64,000 nucleotides of DNA. Origin: Termitomyces sp. T153. Its lineage: Eukaryota; Basidiomycota; Agaricomycetes; Agaricales; Lyophyllaceae. The stretch covers positions 310,001 to 374,000 of the forward strand of contig JACKQL020000045.1 in assembly GCA_018296165.2 (NCBI GenBank). The letters run 5' to 3'. Positions 22,724-34,917 of the stretch are shown one piece after another; the first letter of the stretch is position 1, and every line of letters begins with the position of its first letter. The position numbers and the translations under genes were made by a program. Under the pieces are notes generated by a model. That model ran no database searches. It saw nothing but the letters and a program-made list of their open reading frames with translations, and was not told where the DNA came from.

Positions 22724-24770
22724 TCAGGCAGCTTGTACTTGGGTGACAAAGAATTCTTCATCATGTAGATCCCAATGCACTGATGGGAAGTGCTCCTGGG
22801 ACAGAGCACTAGGGATGATATAGGTCCTTGATTTGAGGATCTCAATCATTCCTGCCTCTGATCCCTGTGGCACATTTGCAGGAAAGGCAATTGGGGTGGT
22901 GATAACCACAGGGTTGTCTGCCACTACTAGAGTAATAGCTGGCTTCACAGTGCCAGCCTTTGCTGTAGCAGACCTTGACAGTCCAGCCTTAGCTGCTGCT
23001 GATTCTGGTGGCCTAGCTTTGGCTGCTGCTGGATTCAATGGTCCAGCAGTGGATAGAGATGCCTTGAAGTCAGGGCACTCATCCATCCTCTAGTCATTGC
23101 TAGCAGGCACATCATCATCATAGGGCACCAGTAGTGCTTTCTGACTTGAGGATCCCTCAACAAACACAGAAGGCTCCATGCAAGCCTTCCTTGCTTCTGT
23201 GCTAACTGCACTACTAAGTTATTGGGGACATCAGCCTTGACATCCTCTGGTACTCCAGCTCTGTGGAGCCACTGAAGGAGGTGAGCAATTTGCTCATCCA
23301 TGGTAGTAGACAGCTCAGGCTCCTTTGCTTTGCCTTTGCCTTTCTCTGTCATGACCCATACCATTTCTCCCTTTTCTTCACCATGATCCAACCTCAGATT
23401 CTACAGTCCCTTTCTGAATCTTAGCCACACCCCCAGATCTCAGCCACAGTCCTGTTTCAACCACATCCAAATTTTAGCCACCTCTAGGACCACTTTTTCT
23501 GTTCCAGATCATTCTCACAGGCCCAGATCATTCCCACAGGCCCAGATCACTTCCACAAGTTCCAGATCACTTCCACCTATCCCAGATCACTTCCACCTGT
23601 CCCAGATCACTTACACAGGTTCCATATCACTTTTACCTGTCACAGATCACTTCCAGGATTGCTTCACTTGCTCCAGATCACTTCCCCATGACTTAGATCA
23701 CTTTCTGCTATGACTTATATCACTTCTACCTGACTCAGATCACTTCCACCTGTCCCAGATCACTTCCACCTGTCCCAGATCACTTCCACCTGACTTAGAT
23801 CACTTCCACTTGTGTTAGATCACTCCCACCTGACTTAGATCACTTCCAGCTTCCCCTTTTGTTAGTGTTCTACAGCTATAGAAGGTCCCCTAGTCTATAG
23901 CTACACTGCAGTCTTGAGATGACCCATTGTGTCTGCTTTTTATTTATGTTCATCCTCCTGTCTCTTTCTCTTCAATCTATCAGTTTTCAAGTTTATCCTT
24001 CCCTGTTCTCTTATTTCTCAACTCAACCACATACTTGTTGGCTATCAAGTCTGCCCAGGTGTTTCTTTTGCTCTGTATGAGCCCTTCTAGGATCAAGGGA
24101 TCCTGACATTCTCTTTTGCAGAGAAGTCTCACTTGACCATCTTCCAGGCAGTTGATGAGGGAGTGCTACTCCCCTGTGCCAGTGCAGGTGGCAACATTGC
24201 AGTTGCCTTTCCTTTTCCTTTGTTGGTTGAGGCAGCCACTAGACACTCTGATGCACTAGAAGCTGACAATGGGGCATTTGATGAACACACCACAGTAGGC
24301 AATGGTGAGTATGACCACCTCAGAAGGGCCAACAGCTGTATCAGAGCTGTGATCAACTCTGGGCCATTGCCATCTGCCTCCATTCCCTCTGATGGTGAGG
24401 ATGCAGAGACCAAAATCCCTACTTGTGACAACATAGTGGCAGGTTGTTGTTGACCTGCCATGCCTGTTGTACAGCTAGAACCAGCCACTGGTGGTGGAGC
24501 CACATTGAACTCAACTGCTGCATTGCCACTGCATAGCTAGGTGGGGCCACATCTTCTGGCACTGCTGCAGATCCTCTGCCCATGGGCCTCATTTTCCTTG
24601 GAGCTGGGGCCACTCTTCTCATTGCTGGGAGTGCTATGTCCCCAGGCACCAAGCCTTCTGCCAATGCAGCAAAGCCACTAAATCCAGGGAGTGAACTACT
24701 CATGAATATCCTGGTAGACTCACATCCACCTCACCTGGTTGCTTCTTTTTCTTGCCCATTGGGCAAGGAC
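22724..24770 (-). pseudogene. Extra proline/alanine-rich ORF region downstream of pol
   Basis: After the pol stop near 24835, minus-strand frames resume at MGKKKKQPGEVD (24763) with a possible short GT-AG intron. They continue as SSLPGFSGFAALAEGLVPG, APRKMRPMGRGSAAVPEDV, a Ser/Pro-rich stretch, then KGKGKAKEPELSTTMDEQI near 23.3 kb and AAAKARPPESAAAKAG near 23.0 kb. The 20-bp minisatellite at 23.5-23.85 kb interrupts it. I do not recognise the product. It could be a captured host gene, an accessory ORF or the gag of another nested element. Confidence 0.4.
23497..23852. repeat. 20-bp minisatellite
   Basis: Roughly 17 imperfect units of the type CCAGATCACTTCCACCTGTC. Several adjacent units are identical, others drifted. 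No conserved-repeat/unique-spacer structure is present. Confidence 0.9.
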
Positions 24771-24834
24771 TCTTCTTTCTTTCTGTTGGTGCATTGCACC
24801 AACAATGTAGTAGAAGACAAGGAGTAGTTGGACT

Positions 24835-25203
24835 TCACACACAGCCAAAAAAATTGGCTGACATAATATTTGATGGCCACTGGCATGGCAGCCTGTTCAA
24901 CTTCTGGACTGAGTCACTTTGACTTAGTCCTTTTAGCCAGCTGTGCAGAGCAACATATGCCCTGCAACTCCAAGTATCTAACAAGGGCCACCAGGTCCTT
25001 GCAGATAGCAAGGAACTCCCAAGTAGTTCCCCCAAGCTCCAATGAACCTCAAATTCAAGGTTTGCCCCATCCCAATGATGACTTAACAGATCATTGACAA
25101 AGCACTCTTGGTTGTCTGGGGCACCAAAGTCATATGGCTCTTGTGTCACCCTGTTAGGAAACAGTGTGTCATTGCTGAGCTTGTATGGTTGCAGCAGCAA
25201 CAC
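24835..25203 (-). pseudogene. C-terminal chromodomain-like part of Gypsy element 2 pol
   Basis: Reads NRVTQEPYDFGAPDNQECFV then LEFEVHWSLGE, the pattern found after integrase in several Agaricomycete Gypsy families (NRVTPEPY..FEVRWSLG..TWEP). Broken by a frame change in the middle. Confidence 0.55.
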
Positions 25204-25649
25204 ATGGAACTTAGGATGTATCCTTCATTTCTGGAGTGCTATAGGCAACTCCAACACATAATTGATGGTCTCACTATAGGCCTCCAAGATTTGAAATGGC
25301 CCAACTCACTTTGGACAGAGCTTCCTAGCTCTGCCCTTTGGAAGGTTGAGGTTTTTTGTCAAAAGGTACACCAATGCACCTTTCTCCAGCTCTGAAACAG
25401 GCCTATAACATGAATTGGCAAGGTATGTCTGAAAGACACATGCTTCAATTATTGCATCATGTGCTGCTGCCAAGTTCTCTAGAGCTTGTTAAGTGAACTG
25501 CTGAATTTCCCAAGGAATTGCAGTATCAGACCTGATCTCATGAATCATCAATGGTATGTAGCCACCATTCAACTTGAACAGTGCAAAGTGCATAGTCTCT
25601 GAACTGCTCACATTTATCACAAACTCAGTTAAGTCTATTCAACTTAACC

Positions 25650-26320
25650 AGTCTTTCTGATCTGGGTGTACCACTATGTGCAATATTTGTCCAACATTTC
25701 TATTGGCACATTCAGTTTGTCCATCTATCTACAGATGAAAGGACATTGACATTAGAAGCAAAGCTCCCAATAGCTTATGCAGTTCATGCCACTATTTAGA
25801 TGTGAACTTAGGGTCCCTATTACTGACAATTAAGCTTGGGAGGCCATGGAGCCTTACAATCTCTTACATGTACAGCCAGGACAGCTGCAATGCTATTATG
25901 GTCATATGTACTGGGATCAAGTGCACCATGCTGGTCATGCAACATATGACTACTCATAAGTAGTTATATTCCTTAGATTCAGAGAATGGGCCTATAAAGT
26001 CCATTCCTATGGAATCCCAGAGTTTAACTGGAATGAGCAGAGAGTGTAATTTCCCTAAAGGAAGATGATTGCTCCCTTTTGCCCACAAGCATAATTGGCA
26101 TGTGGCACAAAATGCACATGCATCTGCAACCACCATTGGCCACCAGTACTAATGACAAATATATTCCATCATTCTCTGGGTGCCAAAATGCCCAACCACA
26201 TAATGTGCTTAATCAAGCAATTTGATTACCATCTCTTGATTACAAGGAATACACAGCACCTTGTGGCCCAAGAGATTTGTGGTCCAAATTAGCTTGTTGT
26301 TTAGTAGAAGGACTTATAGT
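25650..26320 (-). pseudogene. Integrase remnant of Gypsy element 2
   Basis: The zinc-binding end and core start read CAFCATCQLCLWAKGSNH then LWDSIGMDFIGPFSESKEYNYL at 25954-26136. Further core sequence lies at lower coordinates in other frames. Confidence 0.65.
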
Positions 26321-26379
26321 CCTTTGGCCAACACAGTATCTTAGCAAAGAGCTTGTCTTTGCTGTACAATGACTGGATC

Positions 26380-27960
26380 TTCTAGAGGAACCCTCTGTCA
26401 GACCTATCCTGAGGTTGCAGGGACTGGGTCATCCCTAGGATGGCCTTGCCAAGAGTCATATCTCCCTTGTTGTCACTGCTATCAGATCCTTGTTGAGCTT
26501 GGTCTGATTCTTCCCTGCCATCATTATTGCTGGCAAGCCCTTGTGCTTCCTCATCATGAAGTTCATGATGATCCTGCACCTGCCAGCTTCTGCAGCTAAG
26601 TCTATTGCAGAGAGTGCATATCTGATCTAGTTGTGCCTGCATCTCCTGCAGTTGCATTGGGGGCAAATCATCCCCCTCTGAATCAATATGCACATCTGCT
26701 TGTACATAGTCATAGACATGGTGTACATCTCAAGGGGAGTCACTCTCAAAGTAGCAGGATAAACAATCTGCTGCCTTATTGAGCTCCCCTTTAACATATG
26801 TAATGTCAGAATGGAATCTCAACATATAGTCCATCCACCATTATCAATGGGGTGACAGATTCTGTTGACTTTTGAAAAACTCAAGGGCTTTGTGATCTGT
26901 GATTACATGGATCTTATACTCTAGAAGCTTATCCTTCCATTTGAGAGCCTCTAGGATAGCCAATGTTTCTAGACCATGCACAGTATAATGTTTCTGTGCA
27001 TTAGTAAACTTTTTGGACATGAATTCAACTGGCCAACATTTCTGCCAGCTTGGACCTTGTCCATACATGCCTCCAATTCCCATTTGAGGCATTGCAAATT
27101 AGCCAAATAGGATCCTTGTGTCAAGGATCAATTGGCCAAATAATTGGAGTTTTGGCACAGATCCATTTAATCATGTCAAAGCACCATTGATGAATAGGTC
27201 ACCAGTGGAATGGCAACTCATTCTGCATCATGGCCATTAATGATCCAGTATATGCAGATATATAGGGCAAGAAATTGCCAATATAGTTCACCAACTCCAC
27301 ATAACATTGGATATTGTTGTAGGTTCTAGGAATACACCACTCCTGGATCCTGTCCAGCTTATCCATGTCAGGGTGTATACCCTGAACATTAATAACATGG
27401 CCAAGACACTCTACATGCTCAGGATACAGCTTGCACTTCTTTCATTTGAGGTAGAGCTTGTTCTTGTGTAGTCTTTCAAAGACTACTCTAAGGTGTTGCT
27501 CATGCTCCTCAATGGAATCCAAAAAGATGAATATGTCATCTAGATACATATGCATCCATTTCCTGATGACATCCCTAAATATGGACATCATCAGACATTG
27601 AAATATCACTGATGCATTACAGTCACCAATCTGCATGATATTGCTGCAATATTTCCCAGTGATGATCATAAACACAGTTTTTGGTATATCTGACATATGT
27701 ATCCTTACTTGCTCATATGCATCTGTAAGGTCAATTTTTGACCTTACTGGCACACAAGCTACATCTTCCCTAATGACCTCTTGATCTAGTAAGGGTGTTT
27801 CATTGTACCACTGCTGTTGAAGGTGAGGAATATTGCCTTTGATTAGCTCGGAAGGTTGTACCTTCCTGCTGTCTATTTTAGGCCAAGGACAATGTTTCTC
27901 CTTGGCTGACTTTGACTGTGGCACTACTTTGCATACTTGACCCACAAGGCCATCAAACAA
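26380..27960 (-). pseudogene. Reverse transcriptase-RNase H remnant of Gypsy element 2
   Basis: RT at 27442-27960 retains SKIDLTDAYEQVRI, an FQCLM motif and an intact YLDDIFIF catalytic box. It then hits a stop at KNKLYLK. RNase H at 26844-27092 reads AILEALKWKDKLLEYKIHV then TDHKALEFF. The stretch 26382-26693 is an acidic linker before integrase. Although the RT core residues survive, the ORF is broken. Confidence 0.8.
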
Positions 27961-28444
27961 ATCTCTATATCATCTGGTATGTTCAGCCAGGCAAGACAAA
28001 ATGTTGTCCTGCCTTTTGCTTCAGTCCATGAGTATTCAAACTCACTAGGCTCAGATATCTCATCCTCCATAGCCAGTCTATATACTTCACTGGCAGGAAT
28101 TAGTCTTCTTACCCCTTCCTGCCTTTTCAGGTCAGCTATAACATTCTTGTGGCATTTTGAGTCATACACCCATTCAAGAGTAGACTTTGGGATTGTTCTA
28201 TCCCAAATCCTTTGCTCTCTTGCCATTGAAGAGTCAATTCAATCCTTCTGGCATACTCCCCTTTCTCCTGAAGAGTACTCTTACAATACTCTTCCTCTGG
28301 GATCAATAGAGATGGGTGGTTCTTGGGTCAACTCTCCATCACCCACACCTCATTATTATCTACCATCTCTTCCACAGTGGGCTGCTTTAGTCCACCAAGG
28401 AGTCATGGTCACTCATTGTGCCACTTCTCCACAGTATGGAAGTG

Positions 28445-28771
28445 TTATGCATGCCCATCAGCATCCTCCAGCTCTAACTTGTGAGCTGGTGTCACTACCT
28501 CATTAATAACTACCTGGTCATTTTCAAAATCCAGGAGGACCTTATGGGCCCTTATGAATGGTGTCCCTACAATCACATCATAGCAATCAAAATTTGCAAT
28601 GTCCACATAGACATTGCAGAACTCACCAGGGACCTTCATAGTCACCCTAGTCCCATAGTTTACAATGGAATGACTTCCAATCATTCTCAGCTGCAGTGTG
28701 ATTAGCATGGTATGTCGTGCCATACATATCCCAGCCACATCAGCAAACAAAGATGTAATCCCAGAGGTCAT
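28445..28771 (-). pseudogene. Aspartic protease domain of Gypsy element 2
   Basis: Reads NYGTRVTMKVPGEFCNVYVD, then FDCYDVIVGTPFIRAHKVLL. It matches the retropepsin-like domain of the Agaricomycete Gypsy family with a Y-D-V-I-V-G-T-P core. Confidence 0.65.
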
Positions 28772-28859
28772 ACTCCCAGAATTCCACAGTGTCCATGCTC
28801 AGTGGCTATTAACTTCTACCCAAGTGACAAGACACTCTTTTTCTTGTGCTGACAACACT

Positions 28860-31570
28860 GGTCAGTCCATGGCATCTTTAGCTACTATAATCTGTACCTT
28901 ATGCATACAAGCCTCATTACCAGGTTTGTTTGCCCCTATGCTCAGCAGCAGAAACCTCTGTGAGGGCAAATAGTCCCTCACTATCACTCCTCTGAGTATA
29001 GTAATCATTCTTGTACATTTCCAATTCAATGTACTCCTCATCATTCTCCTGAGTCCCTTCAGACTCAGCTGCATTCTCATGGTTGGCCTTAGCAGGCTCC
29101 TCTTCCTGCTCATCATTGGCATTGCCCACATCTAAGGGAGCAGCAGTATGTGCTGCTTGCACAAACACTCAAGGAGCTGGCTTAGCCAGCTCCCTGCACT
29201 TGTGGAAAAAATGCCCAACCTTTCTGCACTTGTAACAGTTAGCAGATTGCCTGGCATCCTTGCTTGGTTGGCCAGAAGCTATGGCCACTACATTTTTCCT
29301 TGCAGCAAGATGTCTTCTTACTGCTTGTACTGCACTCACAGATCAGGACAGCTCTAAGCCCATACTAACTTGCAGTTGCATAGGTCTTGAGGCCACACAT
29401 ACAGCAGGCCTCTTTGCCAACTTATACAGTTGTGGGTGGACATGATGTCTGGCCACCTCTGTCCACTTAGCCAAGGCAGTCCCAAACTTTAAAGACTGCA
29501 CTGTTGCTAAGGACAGCTATTGTCCTGACCAACTCTTTATGCTGCACTCTAGGTAGTGCACAGCAGTTTTGATGCTATTCTCATAGGCCTTGGCCTTCAA
29601 GACAAACTCCTCAATTGTATTCACTTTGGGAGTGAGTCTGCTGTCATGTATTAACACCACAAGCATGCCATAGAGTATCCCCTCCAAAAACTGCTTGCAA
29701 ATAGTAAATTGTTGGGGAACATGGCCATGTTTTAAGCATGGTAGAGCAAGGCATCATAAAATCCTTGCACTCCCTCTTCAACTGCATACACCATGTCATG
29801 GAACACATTGCATGCATCCTGCATTGCCAAGGGCTGTACAAATCAATCATACAATCTGAGGATCACATCCTCAAATCTCTAGTGGGTCTGTGCCCTATTG
29901 ACATGTATAACATGTTGCAGATACCATTTCAGTGCACCTGCAACAAGGAAGTCTATAAGGATCAGGACTTTCTCATAGTTGTGCCCATCTCCACCATACT
30001 GAGCTACTGCATAAAACATGCAAATGCTCATTATCCAGTCTTCAAGTTCACTAAACTTGGCAGATCCAGCATATGGGGTGATTGTTTTTGACAGATCACT
30101 CCTCCTGGGCTTGAGTCCATCTGGAATCACCAGTTGAACACAAGCATCTGCTCCATCACTGCCTGTAGACAATCATGCATCATCTGGTAGTGATACTCAT
30201 GGGCCTCTTCCACTCCTGGAGTGGTGAATTATCCATAATATTGTGGCAACATTGAAAACTGCTATAGTTGTCTCTCTGAGAGGACTGTAGTGCTTCTCCT
30301 ACCAGCTCTACAACCCCCATCATCCTCTTCATCCACTGGACCATTACCTGGTCCATTTGGATCTGGCAGACCTCCTCCTGGAGGTGGCAATGGTCCTTGA
30401 CTAGGAAAAGGCAGTCCTCTTCTGGATCTCCCACCATCTCCACCTGGCCCAGGCAGTCCACAACAAGGTGTTGAGGGCAGAGTGGATGCAGAATTACCCT
30501 CAGGTGATCCTCATTGGAGATCTACTCCACTCAGTGCTTGGTTGCCAGACCAACTTGGAGGGGCATTCCCTCCCTGGTCAGTTGGCTATTGATGCACAGC
30601 AGGGCTACTCATAGTCCCAACATGCTGATCTACCAGGGGAGAGTGAGAATCTTGCTCTTCCCTTTTTATAGGCTTAATATGTTCTGGTGGAACATATTCC
30701 TCAGGCCACACATCATAGGCAGTATTCTCCTGGAACACCACCCCTTGGTTGTCTATGTAGGACTGCCTAAAGTCTTCAAGATCACCATTAAGGAATTGCT
30801 GCAATGCAATTCTATTGTCCCAGGTCAATGCCCTATGCATCCACCCAGCAGGTCTCCAATGCACCACAGGTTGTTTGATTGTAATTACTAACCCAGCTGA
30901 CTGCTGGATTGCAATATGTTTAGCCACTCTCACCACTAAACATTGCTGGGCTGAAGTCTTTAGGACCTCAACCTGGTCTTGCCAAAATACCAACACCCTC
31001 CTACAGAGGATGTCATCTGGATTTGCTTCACTGTCCATATCTGAGGTGTCTCCAACATCCTCTGGAATTGTTTCAATGAAGGCTAAGGGACCTGCTGTAT
31101 GTAAGCCCAGCATTAATCCCATTCATGACTGACTAGGGCTGTGGGCCCTGTGAGGAGCTTCTTCCTCACTTCTTCAGCAGTGTAATCACCATCAAGGAGT
31201 CACTATGACCTCCTGCAGCCTCTGGGAAGAATCTCAATCCTTCCCCTTGCGGCATAGTAGGCACATGCAAGGGATTCTTCCCCTTGCTCATTGCCCCTGC
31301 TGCACCCTCCAGCTCTACCATTGGGTACATTCAAGCAGAGGGCACTTGAGTGTCCTCCATTGTGGAGCTCATCTGATCACCCAAGGGTGGATGAATGGGA
31401 GTAACTGCTGGCAGTCCTCCTGGCATTGCTCCACTTTCTCTCCCCATGCCATGGTGTGACATGGCAATGTCCACTGGTTCATGTGGAACACTTTGCACTG
31501 TTCCATCAAACTCCGGTTCAGACCTAGGCTCAAACACCTGACCTTCCATGGTCACCACTGTGCCCATTGT
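28860..31570 (-). pseudogene. gag region of Gypsy element 2
   Basis: Starts with MGTVVTMEGQVFEP (31567), then acidic segments, a capsid-like block (FSELEDWIMSICMFYAVAQY, about 30.0 kb) and a CCHC zinc knuckle CYKCRKVGHFFHKC near 29190-29240. Several frames are needed to read through, so the gene is dead. Confidence 0.68.
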
Positions 31571-31687
31571 GGAAGGTGTACATTAAAATTTTAATGTTCT
31601 GATTGTAATCTATGGCAGTGAAGTTCTCTTCTGGAAGTTTGTCTTCTCACTCTGCAAATAAGCACACACTCATTTGACTTGAAAAAA

Positions 31688-31908
31688 TGTAACATTCCTG
31701 TTACAGGTCCTGCAGCTTACAGTTCACACCTCATAAGTCAAAACCAGTTAATTGGTCTAGTCTACAAAGTATGAAGTAAGGCACTGCCTTACATAATTAC
31801 AATATGAGTATTTAAAGGTAGCATCATGTGATGCTACCTAATAATAATATATAACTAAATACATATTATATGATTATGTTACTGAGGTGTAATGGGCGCT
31901 CCATTACA
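31688..31908 (-). repeat. 5' LTR of Gypsy element 2
   Basis: 221 bp bounded by TGTAACATTCC (left) and CCATTACA (right). It includes a TATTTAAAGG TATA-like site near 31809 and an inverted pair TAATGG/CCATTA at the right end. The right edge abuts the interrupted DUF6729-like sequence. Confidence 0.55.
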
Positions 31909-32705
31909 CCAAAGGTGCTGCATGTAGAACATCTCAGCAACTTCACTAGCTCCCATGCCATGTTGAACACAAGATCAAAGAATGCCAAATCCCCTCCATG
32001 ACATGGCACTATGCCAGATCAAGTTTGCAGGAAACTTAGCCACAAGCACACATAACAATTTCTCCAGTATACAGGAATCCCAACTTTGAAATATCTTCCC
32101 ACATCCTCCTGCATCACTCTTTTGATAATAATACACAGCTCCAATCAGCCAGTAACAACTGTCAATGTTGAAAGACAACAAGGGCAATTGATGAACCTAT
32201 GACACCATGAGTACATGGCCACAATTGGGACATGATATCCCTGATTGGTCAAGTAGGTCAATCAGATCCCAGTAGAAAAATTCTGGAAGGAAAACATCAA
32301 CTGGTGTGAGATCTTGCTTGCTAAGATGGAACCAGACAGCTTGATGAGGAAGCCAGAATGTACTGGCTTTGTAGTGGCACTGCAATCATTGTTTAGCTTG
32401 TCAATGATAGTCTTGACTAATTTCTGGAGCCAGAAAGGATGTGGCCATCAACAATTTTTAGAATCTCCATAAGTCTCATTATCATCACCTTTGAGTTCAT
32501 TGTTTCCTCATCCTTCTGACACCAAGGAACATAGGTTTTCATTATCATCAATATCATTGACAATATCAATCCCATCATATGGCAAATCCATGGGTGGTTG
32601 ATGGTAATCAATAGTCTGAGGCTCTTTTTCAATATTGACATGATCTCAAATCTGATTGATGAGAGATTGACCATCATCCCCCCAAAACTCTTCCTGAAAA
32701 GCCAT
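31909..32705 (-). pseudogene. DUF6729-like gene fragment cut by the Gypsy element
   Basis: The minus strand reads EEFWGDD, then WLPHQAVWFHLSKQDLT, VFLPEFFYWDLIDLL, SCPNCGHVLMV, CGKIFQSWDSCILEKL and finally EVAEMFYMQH. This is the order of the DUF6729 domain found in basidiomycete transposon-associated proteins. At least four frame changes and stops are present. The reading stops exactly where the LTR begins (31908), so the retrotransposon inserted into this sequence. Confidence 0.6.
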
Positions 32706-32719
32706 CAAAGGAATCAAGG

Positions 32720-33238
32720 CAACGACATACCTGTCGGAAGTGTGCAAACGAGAAGTGTCCTGGGAGTTTCATGGTGAAACTTTGCAGAAACAAGTGCAGA
32801 AATTGTGGAAAAGTAGCGTGTCAAGGGCGAAACCCCGACCGTGCAATGGAACCTTGCCATCTTACTTGGGACTAACACAGTAGTACTTTTTTTCTTCCTT
32901 GTATTTTTTGCTTTATATTCTTTTCTCAAAGTCGTCCACCCCAATCGCTATCGAGCCAGAGGTTTGACTGTAGAGCCTTTTACACCACGAAATATATCAT
33001 ATCATAACATGTTTCTTTTTCACCTTTTTCAGAGGAAATATAACTGGCTGCCGGCAGTACTTTCTGCAGAATGTTCTACAAGCTCTGTCAGTATCTAGGG
33101 GTTATCAGGCAGCCATAATCCATAATGTCGAAGTTTATCATTGGGATTGAATTTTATTGTAAAGAAGAGTATAGGTGTTTGAAGTGGATATGACATGCAA
33201 AAAAAGAGTATGCAGATACTCGAACTTGTCGTATAGCG
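32720..33238. other. Intergenic DNA at the island edge
   Basis: CpG reappears at about 32.71 kb. No exon supported. Contains the 3' flank of the gene ending at 33239. Confidence 0.5.
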
Positions 33239-34105
33239 CTAACCACAGTTGAAATAGTTCCCTTTGATGACGTTCGGGCATCCTTGGGTGTCTGGTAGAC
33301 GTTCAGCACCGTAGTCTCATCGAATCCCACACCACGATCATCACCTTTGTTCGTTGGACAATCGGCCGGATCATCACAGCATCTGATACATGCCCGGGGT
33401 CCTGCGGGTTCAACAAGTTCCACATAATGATTATACCTATTCAGATATGTTACATAGTCAATGCTAGTTTCAACGGATATGAGATGTGGATACACACCCA
33501 AGACACTTGCTGCCCCGTGGATTTCCCATTCCTCCTGCACCGCCACTAGAATCGTACTGCCCTCCAGCATCTTTAGGGTTGAGCCGATCAAGGAGCTCTG
33601 GGCGAATACACCCGGTCACTAGAATTCAATGTGATGACAGTCTGCGAGTAAAGGAGAGCCTAACTCACATTGTGCAAACCTCTTCCCGTGCTTCCCCTTG
33701 CCTTCCTTGAATTCGACATTGCGCCAGAAGTGCGCGGGTAACTGACCTTGACTAGAAGAAAATCGCGCTGCGGAAGAACAGTATGTCTTCATACCCCCAG
33801 GATGCTCGCTATCTCCGACGTTTGTATGGGCATTTCTGTAGTTTGACAAGGTATTCCGTCAGGACAACGCTGAACGGGATCGGTAAATGTTACCGAGGCA
33901 CAATCACACTGTTAAAAATACATTATTCGTGATATTGTCACAAAGACATCGTCGTGGCATACCAGTGATTGTTTGCATCTGTAATAGAGACGATGTTGTC
34001 CGACGCCTGACGGCGCTCCGGTGTAGAATTGTGCGCTCCAGGAAGTGAAAATGACAACTGAACATAAGAGAATGCAAGTAAGAATGTGGAGAGCGAAAGT
34101 TGCAT
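33239..34105 (-). CDS. Secreted macrofage-activating-glycoprotein-like protein, copy 1
   Basis: Six exons (33963-34105, 33894-33908, 33669-33835, 33498-33618, 33345-33436, 33239-33291) give 196 aa. It has a signal peptide (MQLSLSTFLLAFSYVQLSFS). Conserved blocks follow: SDNIVSITDANNHC, VGDSEHPGG, AQLTGCI, DAGGQYDSSGG, the cysteine-rich HYVELVEPAGPRACIRCC and a C-terminal GCPNVIKGNYFNC. This is the pattern of the basidiomycete family annotated as macrofage-activating glycoprotein-like, extracellular and of unknown biochemical role. Exon 2 is only 15 nt and encodes VIVPR; skipping it breaks the frame. A paralogue with the same exon sizes lies 0.8 kb away. Start chosen as the first ATG before the signal peptide. 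Confidence 0.8.
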
Positions 34106-34917
34106 CTCTTCAATGCTGGCGAGCGGCTTTACACGAGAAGATATACTCGACTACCCCATGTTTTTATAGCAGACGGCCCGCGGGAGATTGGCGCCTCTTC
34201 CCGCAGTCGAATCCGGGTTTCGAAATGAACCGGATGTGCTACATAAGAAACGCATGGGGATGCGGGGGCAAGTAACCGTCATAGTCCGGAACTGCAGATT
34301 CGAGTCATTAGAGTGGGGTCTGCTACGGTTGTTCCTGATCATATAAGACTTACCACTTTTGCATGAAAACACCTCCTTCATAAACAGCATTGCGAACTCC
34401 TTTCCAAATCTCTGCTGCCTGTCAGCGTCAAAATGACAGTGAGTGAATATGGACAATCAGGGAAAAAGTATCGAAATGTCTGACCTAATCCTTTGTCTTC
34501 GCTGAGTATATCCGCATGTACACACTTCCTCTTGAATATTGTCGGCATGTACAGGATGTGGATCGAATGACCCAACGACACGACGGCCCGCACTTCAACG
34601 AAGATCTCCGATATGTACCAGATGTTTCCAATGGCCTAAAATGCCGGACCAAGAGTGCGCAGCCGAGTAGTAAGTAAAAGAATAGTCGAATCAGTGCTCT
34701 GAACAGCAAACAGGCGGGCCTGTAGGCGTCGATGCCGCGGTGGCGCTCTCAACAAAAATCAAAACGAAGATAGTTTATCGCCTCAACATCAGGGGTAGGT
34801 ATTCATTTCGAAAAGCCTTGAACGAGTTGTGTATGGCCTTGGTAACTGACAGTATCAGAAATGGTATATATCGTAGAGTCCCTCAGCAAGTCACAAACAT
34901 CATGGTAAACAAAGAGA
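34106..34917. other. Spacer between the tandem paralogues
   Basis: A minus-strand piece near 34,380-34,600 reads MPTIFKRKCVHADILSEDKG with a possible donor after it, preceded in frame by a hydrophobic segment. It could be a gene relic, but no complete model or family was found. Confidence 0.35.

Larger units (their letters stand above)
22700..31908 (-). mobile_element. Second degenerate Ty3/Gypsy element
   Basis: Minus-strand order is 5' LTR (31688-31908), gag with CCHC knuckle, protease, RT, RNase H, integrase and a C-terminal chromodomain-like segment, then an extra ORF region to about 22.7 kb. The family differs from the first element: protease VIVGTPFIRAHKVLLDF, RT KIDLTDAYEQVRI and YLDDIFIF. 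Stops and frame breaks are frequent and CpG is nearly absent. No matching left LTR was found, so the left end is approximate and may be truncated. Confidence 0.8.

Noticed and set aside
23497..23852. Repeat array considered as a CRISPR-like structure
   Set aside because: Units are contiguous 20-bp repeats without unique spacers, in a eukaryotic genome and inside a retrotransposon.
27442..27960. Gypsy element 2 as an active retrotransposon because YLDD is intact
   Set aside because: The RT frame ends in a stop soon after, gag and integrase are broken, and no second LTR was found.
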